Origin: Microbacteriaceae bacterium
GTDB taxonomy: Bacteria > Actinomycetota > Actinomycetes > Actinomycetales > Microbacteriaceae
Direction of reading: 5' to 3'
DNA: 33,656 nucleotides
Assembly: GCA_014377425.1 (NCBI GenBank)
Contig: JACMPQ010000089.1
Location: 1 to 33,656 of the forward strand
Position 1 is the stretch's first letter, and the number at the start of each line of letters is the position of its first letter. The notes under the pieces are model-generated. The model had not been told where the DNA came from, did not search any database, and saw nothing but the letters and a program-made list of their open reading frames with translations. A program made the position numbers and the translations under genes. Below, in pieces: positions 23,841 to 32,543 of this stretch.

Positions 23841-26612
23841 GTGATGGCTGTGAAGAAAACAACTCGCCGCGCCCCCCGGGGGCTCGCGCTCCTGATGGTG
23901 CGGGTGGGATGCCTTGCGGTCGCCGGCATCTCGGCGGTTGGACTCTTCGTAGTGGTACCCGGCGCGACAGCAACCGGAGCAACCAGTTCTGCGGTAACCG
24001 TGGGCTGGGTCGCGGCATCCGGCACCACCAACAGCGACCAGCCCGTGCGCGACACCGGCAACGCCGAGTACGACGGCTTCAAAAATCTCCAAGTGTCGGT
24101 GGCTCAAACTGAAGACATCGGCGATCAGGCCGTCCGTGTGTCGATCACCGGTTTCACCGGCACCCGCGGGGCAATCGATGCCGGCGGAACGCAGTACACC
24201 GACGCCATGAACTTCATGCAGGCGATGCAGTGCTGGGGCCCCGACCCCTCAGCCGCCAACTTCAACCAAACCTGCCAATGGGGCGGCCGTTTCGTCGACA
24301 ACAATGGCCTCGGCAACTCGGTGTACCCCGATAACACGCTGCGGGTAGCGCTGCGAGACGTGGCCCCCGAAACCAAGAACGCCGTCGACGTGCCGTTTTT
24401 ACCAGCCCCCGCCGCTGGCAACTCAACCGTGGGCATCACCTCGGTGACCGGACGACAAGCGTTCAAATTGGATGCAGGCAACAAGCCCACCAAGACGGTC
24501 ACCTACCCATTGCTCGACTACACAAACCCGGCCACGACCAACGAGGTGCAGAGCGCACGCATCAACCGCGACGGCACCGGTGTCTTCGACTTCGAAACTC
24601 AGAGCGCCGAACAGGCGCCCCAACTCGGTTGCGGCAGCGCCGGTCACCTACGCTGCTGGTTAGTGCTCGTGCCGCGAGGAACGAAATACGGCGGGCACGA
24701 CGACTCGTGCAGCGGCTTGGTGGATAACAACGGCGTTGCCTATACATTCGGACGCGCGCAGTCGATTCAGGGCGGAAGCCCAATCAACCCGGCCTGTTCC
24801 TATTGGAACAACCGCATGACGATTCCCCTCGACTTCACCCCGGTGGGAAGCACCTGCGCTCCGGATAACACGCAGCGGCGGGTTATCGGGTCGCAGCTTC
24901 TCATTGCGGCGATGGCTTCTTGGCAGCCTGCCCTCTGTTCGAAACTTTCGACCACCTACAGCTTCGCTGCCAACCCGGATTCCGTCGCTCGCCTTCAGCT
25001 GATTGAGAATCAGGCCGGTCTGGCCTTCGGCTCGTTTCCGGTTGTTGCCGGCGAGCTCGACAACGACGCCGACAAAGCAAAGCTCAAGACGACCACGCTG
25101 AGTACCGCCCCGGTGGCCATCGGGTCAACGGTGGTCGCGTACGTGGCCGAAGGATCAGACGGTCGTCTGAACTCTCTCAACCTGTCTCCGCGGTTGATGG
25201 CCAAGCTGTTAACCCAGTCTTACGAGTTCACGGTGCCGTGGAACTCCTCCGAGCCGCAAAAGAACTTCGCGCACCTTCCGACGGCAAATCAGAAGATTCT
25301 GTACTTCAACCAAGACCCGGAGTTTCGGGAACTCAACCCGAACTGGGCTCAGTTCACCACCAACCCGGCACTCATGCTTCCCGGTCCGGCGGGGGCGGAT
25401 GCCATCCGGCAATTGTGGCGTTGGATCCTCGCCGATTCCGAGGCCAAGACCTGGATCGACGGAACTCCGGATAAAGCGGGCATTTCCGTCAACCCGTTCT
25501 ACCTCCCCGCGGGCAATATCAACGCCCAGGTTCCCGAGTTTCTGCCGTCGGGCGACTACAAAATGGTCGACGGCAAGCAGGTCTACCGCCAGGTTGGGCT
25601 TAAGCACATCGACGGCACCCCCGAGAAGCTCAGCGAAACGCTGTTGGACACCTTCCCGAAGGCCGACGAGTCGCTGGTGCCGCTCACGCTCAATGTCGAA
25701 AAGTACCGCTTTGGAACGCTGCAATACGGCCCATACTCCGACAGCTTCAACAACGCTGCTCGCAGTGCGTTCCGTGCCGACCCCAACTCGAAGACGGTGT
25801 GGGACCCGGCCAAGGTCAATGCCGCCGGTGATGTCGGTGATTGGGTCAGTTCGGGAGCACAATCGCCCGGCCAGAAGTTTGTCATTGCGGTTACTGATGC
25901 CGCCTCGGCGTCCCGCTATTCGCTCAACACGGCAGCCCTCCGGCTCGACAACTCAACGACGTCGTTCGTGAAGGCAGACACCGCGGGGATGACCGCTGCC
26001 CTCTCCGGGTTGACTGCCACGGCTGACCCCGCTGTGAAGCAAATTGACCCGGCGCAGGTGACTGGCTCCGGCTACCCGCTCACCACGGTGGTGTACGCGA
26101 CGGTGAACCTCAGCGCATCCGACAAGCCGGCCCTCGCCGACTACGCCGCCTTCATCAAACAGATCACCGTCTCCGGGCAGGTGGCGGGAACCGCGGTGGG
26201 GCAACTTCCGATCGGATACATCCCGCTCACCTCGGCCATGGCCACGCAGGCCGCCAGTGCAGCAGCCGCAATCTCGGCCTACCAGCCGACGGTCGACCCC
26301 GCGGCTCAGCAACCCTCAGAAGCCACGACGTCGGCCACACAATCCGGGGCAACCACCGGATACGCCCAAGATGACTACAGCCCGGCAACCTCCAAAGTGG
26401 CCGGGTCGTCCACCGCTCTCCCCGCTGTTCCGAGTGCGGGCGGCGCGGGCAACACGGCTGTCATCACGGCCCTCACGACCGACACCCCTAAACCCACACC
26501 AGCCGCGCCGGATGCATTTTGGGGCCAATCAAGCCTCGCCCTGTCTCTCGGTGGCGGCCTCAGCGGCGCAATCTTCGCACCACTGCTATTCCGGGGAAGA
26601 AGATTCTCCTGA
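23841..26612 (+). CDS. Large secreted PstS-fold-derived surface protein
   Basis: This protein of about 923 residues starts with a signal peptide (GLALLMVRVGCLAVAGISAVG) and a novel N-terminal region of roughly 350 residues containing paired cysteines. A divergent PBP-like domain follows: APVAIGSTVVAYVAEG, LNLSPRLMAKLLTQSY, a region aligning with the PstS ligand loop that reads LPGPAGADAIRQLW instead of RSDGSGTT, and YPLTTVVYATV with GQLPIGYIPLT near the end. A Ser/Thr/Pro-rich stalk leads to a C-terminal helix and RGRRFS, resembling a sorting-type tail without LPXTG. GTG at 23841 or ATG at 23844 starts the gene 2 bp after pstS. It is probably not a conventional phosphate receptor. Its function is unknown. 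Confidence 0.82.
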   Translation: MMAVKKTTRRAPRGLALLMVRVGCLAVAGISAVGLFVVVPGATATGATSSAVTVGWVAASGTTNSDQPVRDTGNAEYDGFKNLQVSVAQTEDIGDQAVRVSITGFTGTRGAIDAGGTQYTDAMNFMQAMQCWGPDPSAANFNQTCQWGGRFVDNNGLGNSVYPDNTLRVALRDVAPETKNAVDVPFLPAPAAGNSTVGITSVTGRQAFKLDAGNKPTKTVTYPLLDYTNPATTNEVQSARINRDGTGVFDFETQSAEQAPQLGCGSAGHLRCWLVLVPRGTKYGGHDDSCSGLVDNNGVAYTFGRAQSIQGGSPINPACSYWNNRMTIPLDFTPVGSTCAPDNTQRRVIGSQLLIAAMASWQPALCSKLSTTYSFAANPDSVARLQLIENQAGLAFGSFPVVAGELDNDADKAKLKTTTLSTAPVAIGSTVVAYVAEGSDGRLNSLNLSPRLMAKLLTQSYEFTVPWNSSEPQKNFAHLPTANQKILYFNQDPEFRELNPNWAQFTTNPALMLPGPAGADAIRQLWRWILADSEAKTWIDGTPDKAGISVNPFYLPAGNINAQVPEFLPSGDYKMVDGKQVYRQVGLKHIDGTPEKLSETLLDTFPKADESLVPLTLNVEKYRFGTLQYGPYSDSFNNAARSAFRADPNSKTVWDPAKVNAAGDVGDWVSSGAQSPGQKFVIAVTDAASASRYSLNTAALRLDNSTTSFVKADTAGMTAALSGLTATADPAVKQIDPAQVTGSGYPLTTVVYATVNLSASDKPALADYAAFIKQITVSGQVAGTAVGQLPIGYIPLTSAMATQAASAAAAISAYQPTVDPAAQQPSEATTSATQSGATTGYAQDDYSPATSKVAGSSTALPAVPSAGGAGNTAVITALTTDTPKPTPAAPDAFWGQSSLALSLGGGLSGAIFAPLLFRGRRFS

Positions 26613-26657
26613 CCCACACACTTCTTGTTTTCCGATATCGCCCCGGAGAACAGAAAT

Positions 26658-26690
26658 CCCCCTCATTGAGCTAGCGGGCTAATGAGGGGG
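26658..26690. terminator. Strong hairpin between surface-protein genes
   Basis: CCCCCTCATT (26658-26667) pairs perfectly with AATGAGGGGG (26681-26690), and AGC/GCT inside the loop can extend the stem past one bulge. No U-tract follows, so it may be a transcript-stabilising or attenuating structure instead of a classic terminator. It lies 46 bp after the large PBP-like gene and 55 bp before the next start. Confidence 0.5.
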
Positions 26691-26745
26691 AGCGTCCAAC
26701 CGGACGGATCCTGCAAGGGCAGATTACCAAAGAAGGCTGACACCC

Positions 26746-27837
26746 ATGTTGAACAAGAACAAGCTGCGCCTGAGCGCTGTGGCGGCTATCGTCACCGCCG
26801 GAGTCGCATTTAGCGCCCTCCCCGCGATGGCGGATCCCACTGCAGGAACCTTCGCCGCGCTGAGTGGCGTCGGATCCGACACCATCCAGGACGTCATGAA
26901 CGGTATGTCGACGAAGGTTTCGGCGATCGCTTCGTATGACGCCACCGGTGGCGGCACCATCCAGACCAAGGCCGGCGGCAACGCCTTCAACCGTCCCGTC
27001 GGTTCGGGTAACGGCGTCGCAGCCCTCAGCGACTCGATCAACAGCACCGGAACCAAGCTGTGGAACAGCGTGGACATCACCGGACAGATCGACTTCGCCC
27101 GCTCTTCCAGCGGCCCGAGCTCCTCCTTCCCCGGAACGGTCCTTACCTATATCCCGTTCGCTCAGGATGCCGTCACCTTCGCCGTCAACTCCGGCAGCGA
27201 CTTCCCCCGCGATATCCCGGTCGGTGCTGCTGCGCAGGACTCCATCACCCCCGCGCCGTTCACACTGCGCAACATCTACCGTTGCGTTGCCACCACCTAC
27301 ACCGATAATGACTCCAACTCGGTAACCATCCGTCCGCTGCTTCCGCAGACCGGTTCGGGTACCCGTAAGTTCTGGCTCACCACCCTCGGCCTCACCGAAG
27401 CCACCAAGGGTAGCTGTGACACCGACCTGGCCAACTCGGTCATCGAACACGACGGAACCTACGTCAGCGGCGCTGGTGACATCGCCCCGTTCTCCATCGC
27501 TCAGTACCTTGCCCAGGGAAACCACGTCGCGCTTCCGACCACCGTCGTTGAGCGTCGCGGCCAGGCACAGCTTGGCTTCATCTCCGGTATCAAGCCGATC
27601 ATTCCGACCCCCGGAACCACCGGTGGCACCGAAATGAACCCGAACTTCCCGGTCTTCCGCAACGTGTACAACGTCGTTGAGACCGCCCGTCTGACCTCGG
27701 ATGCCACCCTCCAGGCCACCTTCTCCGGCCCGACCTCCTCGGTGTGCACCAACGTCAACACCATCAAGCAGTACGGATTCGCGCCTATCGCGAACTGCGG
27801 CAACACCACGATTTACAAGTCCGGCTACACGGCTTAG
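26746..27837 (+). CDS. Secreted PstS-like substrate-binding protein
   Basis: This 363-residue protein has a signal peptide ending SALPAMA-DPTAG and no lipobox or C-terminal helix, so it is probably released. Features are ALSGVGSDTIQDVMNGMS, FARSSSG, LTYIPFAQDAVTFAVN, LLPQTGSGTRKFW (the counterpart of the PstS ligand loop, near residue 202), EHDGTYVSG and APFSIAQYLAQ. This matches a family of actinobacterial secreted PBP-like proteins usually named substrate-binding domain proteins. Codons are strongly C-ending, suggesting high expression. AGAAGG at 26731-26736 is a good ribosome binding site. It could carry ligand to, or cover, the anchored PstS; this is inference. Confidence 0.85.
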   Translation: MLNKNKLRLSAVAAIVTAGVAFSALPAMADPTAGTFAALSGVGSDTIQDVMNGMSTKVSAIASYDATGGGTIQTKAGGNAFNRPVGSGNGVAALSDSINSTGTKLWNSVDITGQIDFARSSSGPSSSFPGTVLTYIPFAQDAVTFAVNSGSDFPRDIPVGAAAQDSITPAPFTLRNIYRCVATTYTDNDSNSVTIRPLLPQTGSGTRKFWLTTLGLTEATKGSCDTDLANSVIEHDGTYVSGAGDIAPFSIAQYLAQGNHVALPTTVVERRGQAQLGFISGIKPIIPTPGTTGGTEMNPNFPVFRNVYNVVETARLTSDATLQATFSGPTSSVCTNVNTIKQYGFAPIANCGNTTIYKSGYTA

Positions 27838-27898
27838 GTCTTTCCTCCCCCCGCAGTACCCATCCTCTCCACTGCTTTCACAAAGGAATCCCAGACTC

Positions 27899-29224
27899 AT
27901 GAACAAAATCACTCGCCGCGCCGCGGCAATCACCGTCGTCGGTGCCGTAGTCTTCAGCGGCCTCGGCATGGCTCAGGTCGCAAACGCTAGCGCCATCACC
28001 CCGGCGGGCAACATTGCGCTTCACGGCCCGATCTCCGGAACCACCGCCGGTACCGGTGCGGTCCTCACCACCGGAAGCGCCACCTCCTCGCGCATGTTCA
28101 ACGGAATCACCGTTGACCAGGGCTGCCCCGCCGGTTACCGCTACAGCTCCAACACCCTGGTGTTTCAGGGCGGCGTCAACCACGGTGCCATCGCCACCAC
28201 GCGTCTGCAGTCCACCACCGCCTACGGCATGACCGGCCTCGACGGCAACCCGATCGCCATGGACGAGAGCTACACCGTTCCCGGCACCAGCAACTTCGCC
28301 AACAACAAGAACCTTTCGGCCCTTGCTAGCCCGATCGCCGCCGGTGCATTCGAAGTTCGCGTGTACTGCTTCGCCGGAGTGAACGCCGACTTCGTGAACG
28401 ACAAGTGGTTCTCGCTTCCCCTAGTGCTGTCGTCCGACCTCAGCACCTGGTCCACCCCGGTTGTCAAGACCGCCACGACAGCGTCTCTGACCGCCGCATC
28501 CAACGCCAACAAGACGATCACCCTCACTGCGACCGTCAAGGCTGCCGGAGCCACTGCGACCGCCGCGGTCGGTAACTGCAACTTTTACGACGCCGCCAAC
28601 ACCCTCGTCGGATCGGGCACAGTCGCAAGCGGTGTTGGAACCTTCACCACGGGCGTTATGGCTGCCGGTAGCTACTCCTACACCGCCCAGTTCGTCGGGA
28701 CCAACGACGTCAACTACAACGACTCGGCAGTCTCCGGCTCGGCAACGGCGTACGTCGCCGGCGCCAACGCCTCGACCGTCACCGTCGCCATCCCCGCCGG
28801 CCAGGGTTCGGTCATGCTGAGCGGCGTCGCAACCAGCGTCGACCTCGGCACGGCAGTTCTCTCCGGCGGAATGCTCACCGCCACCGGCCAGCTCGGTTCG
28901 CTGACCGTCACCGACAGCCGCCAGACGGATGCCGCCGCGTGGAACCTCACCGGACAGACCTCCGACTTCACCGTCGGCACCAAGAGCTTCAGCGGTAAGT
29001 ACCTCGGTTGGACCCCGGCGCTTGTCGGTTCCACCAACGCTGGTACCGCCGGTGCAGCCGTTCTTCCCGGAACCACCGGACTGAAGACCGCTTCGGTGCT
29101 CGCCACCGGTTCGGTCGTCAGCGGCCAGACCACCACCACCACGGGCGCAACTTTGAACCTCGCCGTTCCGAGCAACACCCCGAGCGGCGCCTACACCGCT
29201 GTTCTGACTCTGACGCTGGCGTAA
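27899..29224 (+). CDS. Secreted Ig-like/WxL-type surface protein
   Basis: This 441-residue protein has a signal peptide (MNKITRRAAAITVVGAVVF, ending ANA) and no membrane anchor. An N-terminal domain of about 180 residues is followed by an Ig-like repeat (TASLTAASNANKTITLTATV to VSGSATAYV). The C-terminal domain resembles WxL: Trp348 in AAWNLTGQTSDF gives the W-x-L motif, and NTPSGAYTAVLTLTLA matches the end of WxL domains with a degenerate second motif. In Firmicutes WxL domains bind peptidoglycan non-covalently and pair with DUF916 proteins, and such a gene follows here. Codons are strongly C-biased. AAAGGA at 27882-27887 is the ribosome binding site. Confidence 0.8.
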   Translation: MNKITRRAAAITVVGAVVFSGLGMAQVANASAITPAGNIALHGPISGTTAGTGAVLTTGSATSSRMFNGITVDQGCPAGYRYSSNTLVFQGGVNHGAIATTRLQSTTAYGMTGLDGNPIAMDESYTVPGTSNFANNKNLSALASPIAAGAFEVRVYCFAGVNADFVNDKWFSLPLVLSSDLSTWSTPVVKTATTASLTAASNANKTITLTATVKAAGATATAAVGNCNFYDAANTLVGSGTVASGVGTFTTGVMAAGSYSYTAQFVGTNDVNYNDSAVSGSATAYVAGANASTVTVAIPAGQGSVMLSGVATSVDLGTAVLSGGMLTATGQLGSLTVTDSRQTDAAAWNLTGQTSDFTVGTKSFSGKYLGWTPALVGSTNAGTAGAAVLPGTTGLKTASVLATGSVVSGQTTTTTGATLNLAVPSNTPSGAYTAVLTLTLA

Positions 29225-29253
29225 CTACTCGCCCAGCACAATGCGTGAGTAGT

Positions 29254-29309
29254 ACAGAGCAGCAGTAATTACAGAGCAGTAGTAATTACAGAGCAGTAGT
29301 AATACAGAG
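29254..29309. repeat. 17-bp tandem repeat downstream of the WxL-like gene
   Basis: Units at 29254-29270, 29271-29287 and 29288-29303 are almost identical (core ACAGAGCAGTAGTAATT), and a fourth partial copy is at 29304-29309. A 7-bp inverted repeat (ACTACTC 29224-29230, GAGTAGT 29247-29253) directly precedes them. The array is unusually AT-rich for this region and has no coding frame. Confidence 0.93.
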
Positions 29310-29317
29310 TGATCGGC

Positions 29318-29349
29318 GCAGGCCGGATGCTTTCCAGCATCCGGCCTGC
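29318..29349. terminator. Perfect 13-bp hairpin between the WxL-like and DUF916 genes
   Basis: GCAGGCCGGATGC (29318-29330) and GCATCCGGCCTGC (29337-29349) form a perfect 13-bp stem with a 6-nt TTTCCA loop. No long U-tract follows (GCTCGTATCTC). The strength and position suggest termination or attenuation after the highly expressed bicistron, or protection of its 3' end. Confidence 0.6.
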
Positions 29350-29410
29350 GCTCGTATCTCGCCGAGCATTTTCAGTTCGAACTCCGCACCGCCCAACGAC
29401 GAAAGCAGTT

Positions 29411-30628
29411 ATGTTCGCCTTCATCCGCACCGCCCGACTGCCAATCCTTGCCACCGTGGTGGCCGGGTTGGTTTTTGTTCCGTTAAGCCCGGCGATTGCA
29501 GCTCAGCCGCGTTTGGCCGCACCCGCATCGACGCTTGCCGCAACGGCCGTTGATAACGGAAGCCCCGCGGTGTGGAGCGTTCAGGCGTCGAATGCCAACG
29601 GACCCGATGGGCGTGAATCGCTGGCCTACTCGGTGGGCTCCGGTACCGAGATTAAGGACTATATCTCCGTCTCCAACGGCGGAAAGAGCGCGCAGACCTT
29701 CCAGCTCTACGCCACCGATGCCATCAACGAGATCGACGGCGGGGCCTTCAGCCTGTTGCCGCTGTCGACCAAGCCCACCGATGCTGGCTCATGGATCAAA
29801 ATTGCGCAAACCGCGGTCACCCTGCAGCCCGGCCTTCAAGCACGCATTCCCTTCACCATGCTGGTGCCATCCGATGCCACCCCCGGAGATCACACGGCAG
29901 GCATTGTTGCCTCGGTAAGCCGTGCGTCGACCGGAAAGTCGGGGCAGGCAATTACCCTGGAACAGCGGGTCGGAGTGCGACTGTACCTTCACGTAGCCGG
30001 TCAGTCCGTCGCCAAGATCTCCACCGCTGGCCTCGTTGCTGGCTTCAGCCCCGCGTGGAATCCTTTCGCTGGCGGCGAAACCTCGCTTGACTTTTCCCTG
30101 AGCAACTCCGGCAACAGCCGGGTAGACGTCAAACAGACCGTTATCATTCACGGGCCCTTCGGTATCACCGTGGCAACGTTTAACGCCCCAACGGTTCACA
30201 ACCTTCTACCTGGCCAGAGCGTGCACGAGCATCTGACCCGCTCAGACATTCCGGCTCTGCTGCTGCTCTTTTCTCAGGTGACGTCGACGCCGATTGCCCC
30301 AACCGATCGGGTCGCTGAGTCCAAGCTGCGCTCGGCTGACGGTTCGCTCGTCGCCCCCGCAGCAGCACCGAAATTCACGGCGGTTTCAGGCGAGACAATG
30401 ACCGGAGCGATCTCTTGGACACTGCTCGCGCTCCTGGTGCTCTTGGCCATCGGTCTCTGGATCTTGGCACGGTACCGCGCGTACACGCGCGATCAGTTGT
30501 ACGACGCGATCGACGCGGCCGCGTTGGCGGCTCGCGAGTCTGCGATTGCAGAGACCACGGCTGAAAGGGATCGCCACAGCGTTGACAACATCACCGCAAA
30601 CGCTGCAGCCGGGGGGAAGCACCAATGA
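29411..30628 (+). CDS. DUF916 (WxL-interacting) membrane protein
   Basis: This 405-residue protein has a signal peptide (LPILATVVAGLVFVPLSPAIA). A DUF916/WxLIP-type beta domain follows: WSVQASNANGPDGRESLAYS, IKDYISVSNGGKSAQTFQLY, LLPLSTKPTDAGSWIK, and PSDATPGDHTAGIVASVSR, then VGVRLYLHV and a second Ig-like domain. One membrane helix (about 333-355, WTLLALLVLLAIGLWILA) ends in a charged cytosolic tail of about 50 residues. In Firmicutes WxLIP proteins hold WxL proteins at the membrane. Its WxL-like partner is directly upstream. ATG at 29411 precedes the signal peptide; the next gene overlaps its stop (ATGA). Confidence 0.85.
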   Translation: MFAFIRTARLPILATVVAGLVFVPLSPAIAAQPRLAAPASTLAATAVDNGSPAVWSVQASNANGPDGRESLAYSVGSGTEIKDYISVSNGGKSAQTFQLYATDAINEIDGGAFSLLPLSTKPTDAGSWIKIAQTAVTLQPGLQARIPFTMLVPSDATPGDHTAGIVASVSRASTGKSGQAITLEQRVGVRLYLHVAGQSVAKISTAGLVAGFSPAWNPFAGGETSLDFSLSNSGNSRVDVKQTVIIHGPFGITVATFNAPTVHNLLPGQSVHEHLTRSDIPALLLLFSQVTSTPIAPTDRVAESKLRSADGSLVAPAAAPKFTAVSGETMTGAISWTLLALLVLLAIGLWILARYRAYTRDQLYDAIDAAALAARESAIAETTAERDRHSVDNITANAAAGGKHQ

Positions 30629-31332
30629 ACAAGAGACTGACCGTAACGGTGATGGGCCTGCTGCTGCTTTCCATCGCCAGCCTGGGCGCCGCCGACGACC
30701 CCACAGCCCCGGCGACAGAGGGAGTTACCGTACGAATTCCGGAGCAGCCCCTCCAGCTCAGTTCCCCAACGACCGCACCAATGCCGCGTGCGAGCGCCCC
30801 GTCACCGGCCCCGTCGCATTCCGCTCCCGCGACATCAACCCCTCCGGTTGCGCCCCAGAATCTGGTCGTACCGATCGCGGCCAAGGGGCCGGCAATCAAT
30901 GCCCATCCGGCGTACCTCAATGCAACCAGTGCTGCACCGGGCGGCACCATAGTCGCCACGGTGCGCGGGTACACGCCCGGAGAAAAAGTGCGCTTCGTTC
31001 TCTACTCCTCACCGATCGTCATCGGCGACGCGCTCGCGGATCCCTCCGGAAGTGCCACCCAGAATGTTGGGATCCCTAAGAACCTTCCCGCCGGAACCCA
31101 CACGATCGAGGCCACTGGCTGGGAATCGCACCGGGTGTCGAACCAAACCTTCCTCGTGGTTACCAGCGCAAAGGGTATCGCGAGCCTGTTTCCCTGGATC
31201 ATCTGGGTGATCGCCGGTGGCATTCTGCTGCTCGCCGGCCTCGCGGTCGCGGTCGCGTTTGCGTTCGTTCGTCGCTCACTGCCCATGTTTCCCACGCGGT
31301 CCGCCGTGATTATCGAAGGATCAGAGCTGTGA
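30625..31332 (+). CDS. Small membrane-anchored Ig-like surface protein
   Basis: This 235-residue protein has a signal peptide (LTVTVMGLLLLSIASLGAA) and a Pro/Ser/Ala-rich stalk (about 35-85). One Ig-like domain reads LNATSAAPGGTIVATVRGYT, PGEKVRFVLYSSPIVIGDAL, then PAGTHTIEATG, a pattern common in actinobacterial surface proteins. A membrane helix (about 190-216) and the short tail FVRRSLPMF follow. No LPXTG motif precedes the helix, so sortase attachment is unlikely. It is coupled to the DUF916 gene by an ATGA overlap and to the sortase-like gene by a GTGA overlap, so the three proteins are probably made together. Confidence 0.78.
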   Translation: MNKRLTVTVMGLLLLSIASLGAADDPTAPATEGVTVRIPEQPLQLSSPTTAPMPRASAPSPAPSHSAPATSTPPVAPQNLVVPIAAKGPAINAHPAYLNATSAAPGGTIVATVRGYTPGEKVRFVLYSSPIVIGDALADPSGSATQNVGIPKNLPAGTHTIEATGWESHRVSNQTFLVVTSAKGIASLFPWIIWVIAGGILLLAGLAVAVAFAFVRRSLPMFPTRSAVIIEGSEL

Positions 31333-32504
31333 GCTCTCTCGAAACCGGCACCTCTGCCCCCTCCGACCTGAACGGGCCGCACAACCCGCAGATCGACGCG
31401 TTGCGGCCCCGGGTCGCGGTGAAGCCGCCAAACCCGTCGGGATTTCTTGCCTTCCTCTTTGGAAAGACGGGCACTAAGAGTCGAACTGGCGAAGCAAAAA
31501 TCACCGGTGCGGTGATGGCCGCGGCCGCCTCGCCGAGCGCGACTACCGCGACAACGGCTTTGCCGTCAACTCTGCCTCGCACCTCGGTCGGAGGCAAAAT
31601 CCCACTGTGGTTGCGTCGCAAATCTTCAACAAAACCGCCCCGGATACCGACGACTCCACGTCAGGCTTCGTGGTGGATCGGGGTGGTCTGGATCTCGCTA
31701 TCCGCTCTGCTCCTGGGCTTCGTAGGTCACGTCACCCTGTTTGGTGCCCTCCAGCACAGCCAGAGCCAGAAATCGGGCTACGAAGACCTGCGGTCGAGCC
31801 TCGCGCAGGCAACCACGCCCCTGGGTCAGCTCGACGTTGACGAGAAACTGGTTGCGGCGGGCACCCCGATAGCTCTAATAACGATTCCTAAACTGACCTT
31901 GACCGAGGTTGTTCGTGAGGGCACCTCCTCTGATCAGACTCGCCAGGGTGTCGGTCATCGCCGCGATTCCGTTATGCCTGGTCAGGCAGGTACGAGCGTT
32001 TTGTATGGCCGTCAAGCGGGATATGGCGGGCCCTTTGGGGCGCTGGCCTCCCTCGTCCCCGGCGACACGATCACGGCAACCACCGGCCAAGGTAAAAAAG
32101 AATTCACCGTGACCGGCTTGCGTCGGGCCGGTGACACGATGCCAACGTCGCTCAAGCCCGGAAGAGGTCGCCTCGAACTCGTCACGGCAGACGGCCCGGC
32201 ACTGGCACCTTTCGGGGTGCTCTACGTTGACGCCGACCTCAAGGGAATGGCGGCAAGCACGCCTGCTCAGGCTTTCGGCGAAAAGTCTCTGCCGCCGGCC
32301 GAAGAGGTAATGGGTTCCGACCCGGGCGCCCTGCTCTCGTTAATTTTCGCCCTACAGTGGCTCGTGGTGGCGGCTCTCGGCACACGGTGGCTAGCCCGGG
32401 TGTGGGGCCGAGGGCAGGCCTGGATTGTCATGAGCCCGTTATTGCTCATCCTGGGCTCGACGGCGGCGGATGCGGCATCCGCGGTGCTTCCCAACCTGAT
32501 GTAA
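31329..32504 (+). CDS. Catalytically inactive sortase homologue
   Basis: This 391-residue protein has a disordered cytosolic N-terminus of about 113 residues, a membrane helix (about 115-138), a sortase-fold domain and two C-terminal helices (about 333-390). The fold is recognisable from GTPIALITIPKLTLTEVVREG, GTSVLYGRQAGYGGPFGAL, VPGDTITATTGQGKKEFTV and RLELVTADGP. In active class E/F sortases the matching segments carry catalytic His (GHR) and Cys (TC). Here these are Gln229 and Ala287, and the expected Arg near GVLYVDADL is missing. It should therefore not transpeptidate. I infer a structural or peptide-binding role in the surface complex. GTG overlaps the previous stop. Confidence 0.85.
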   Translation: MSSLETGTSAPSDLNGPHNPQIDALRPRVAVKPPNPSGFLAFLFGKTGTKSRTGEAKITGAVMAAAASPSATTATTALPSTLPRTSVGGKIPLWLRRKSSTKPPRIPTTPRQASWWIGVVWISLSALLLGFVGHVTLFGALQHSQSQKSGYEDLRSSLAQATTPLGQLDVDEKLVAAGTPIALITIPKLTLTEVVREGTSSDQTRQGVGHRRDSVMPGQAGTSVLYGRQAGYGGPFGALASLVPGDTITATTGQGKKEFTVTGLRRAGDTMPTSLKPGRGRLELVTADGPALAPFGVLYVDADLKGMAASTPAQAFGEKSLPPAEEVMGSDPGALLSLIFALQWLVVAALGTRWLARVWGRGQAWIVMSPLLLILGSTAADAASAVLPNLM

Positions 32505-32543
32505 CTGGCGGGTGTGTTTCCAGTCGCACAGTCTGAACCCAAT

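Noticed and set aside
26671-27969. Antisense open frame of about 430 codons opposite the soluble PstS-like gene
   Set aside because: It is Gly/Asp/Arg-rich without motifs, and the plus-strand gene has a signal peptide, a ribosome binding site and strong codon bias.
22043-32504. LPXTG sorting signals in the surface proteins
   Set aside because: I read each C-terminus. The membrane helices are there, but no LPXTG or close variant precedes them, which agrees with the inactive sortase homologue.
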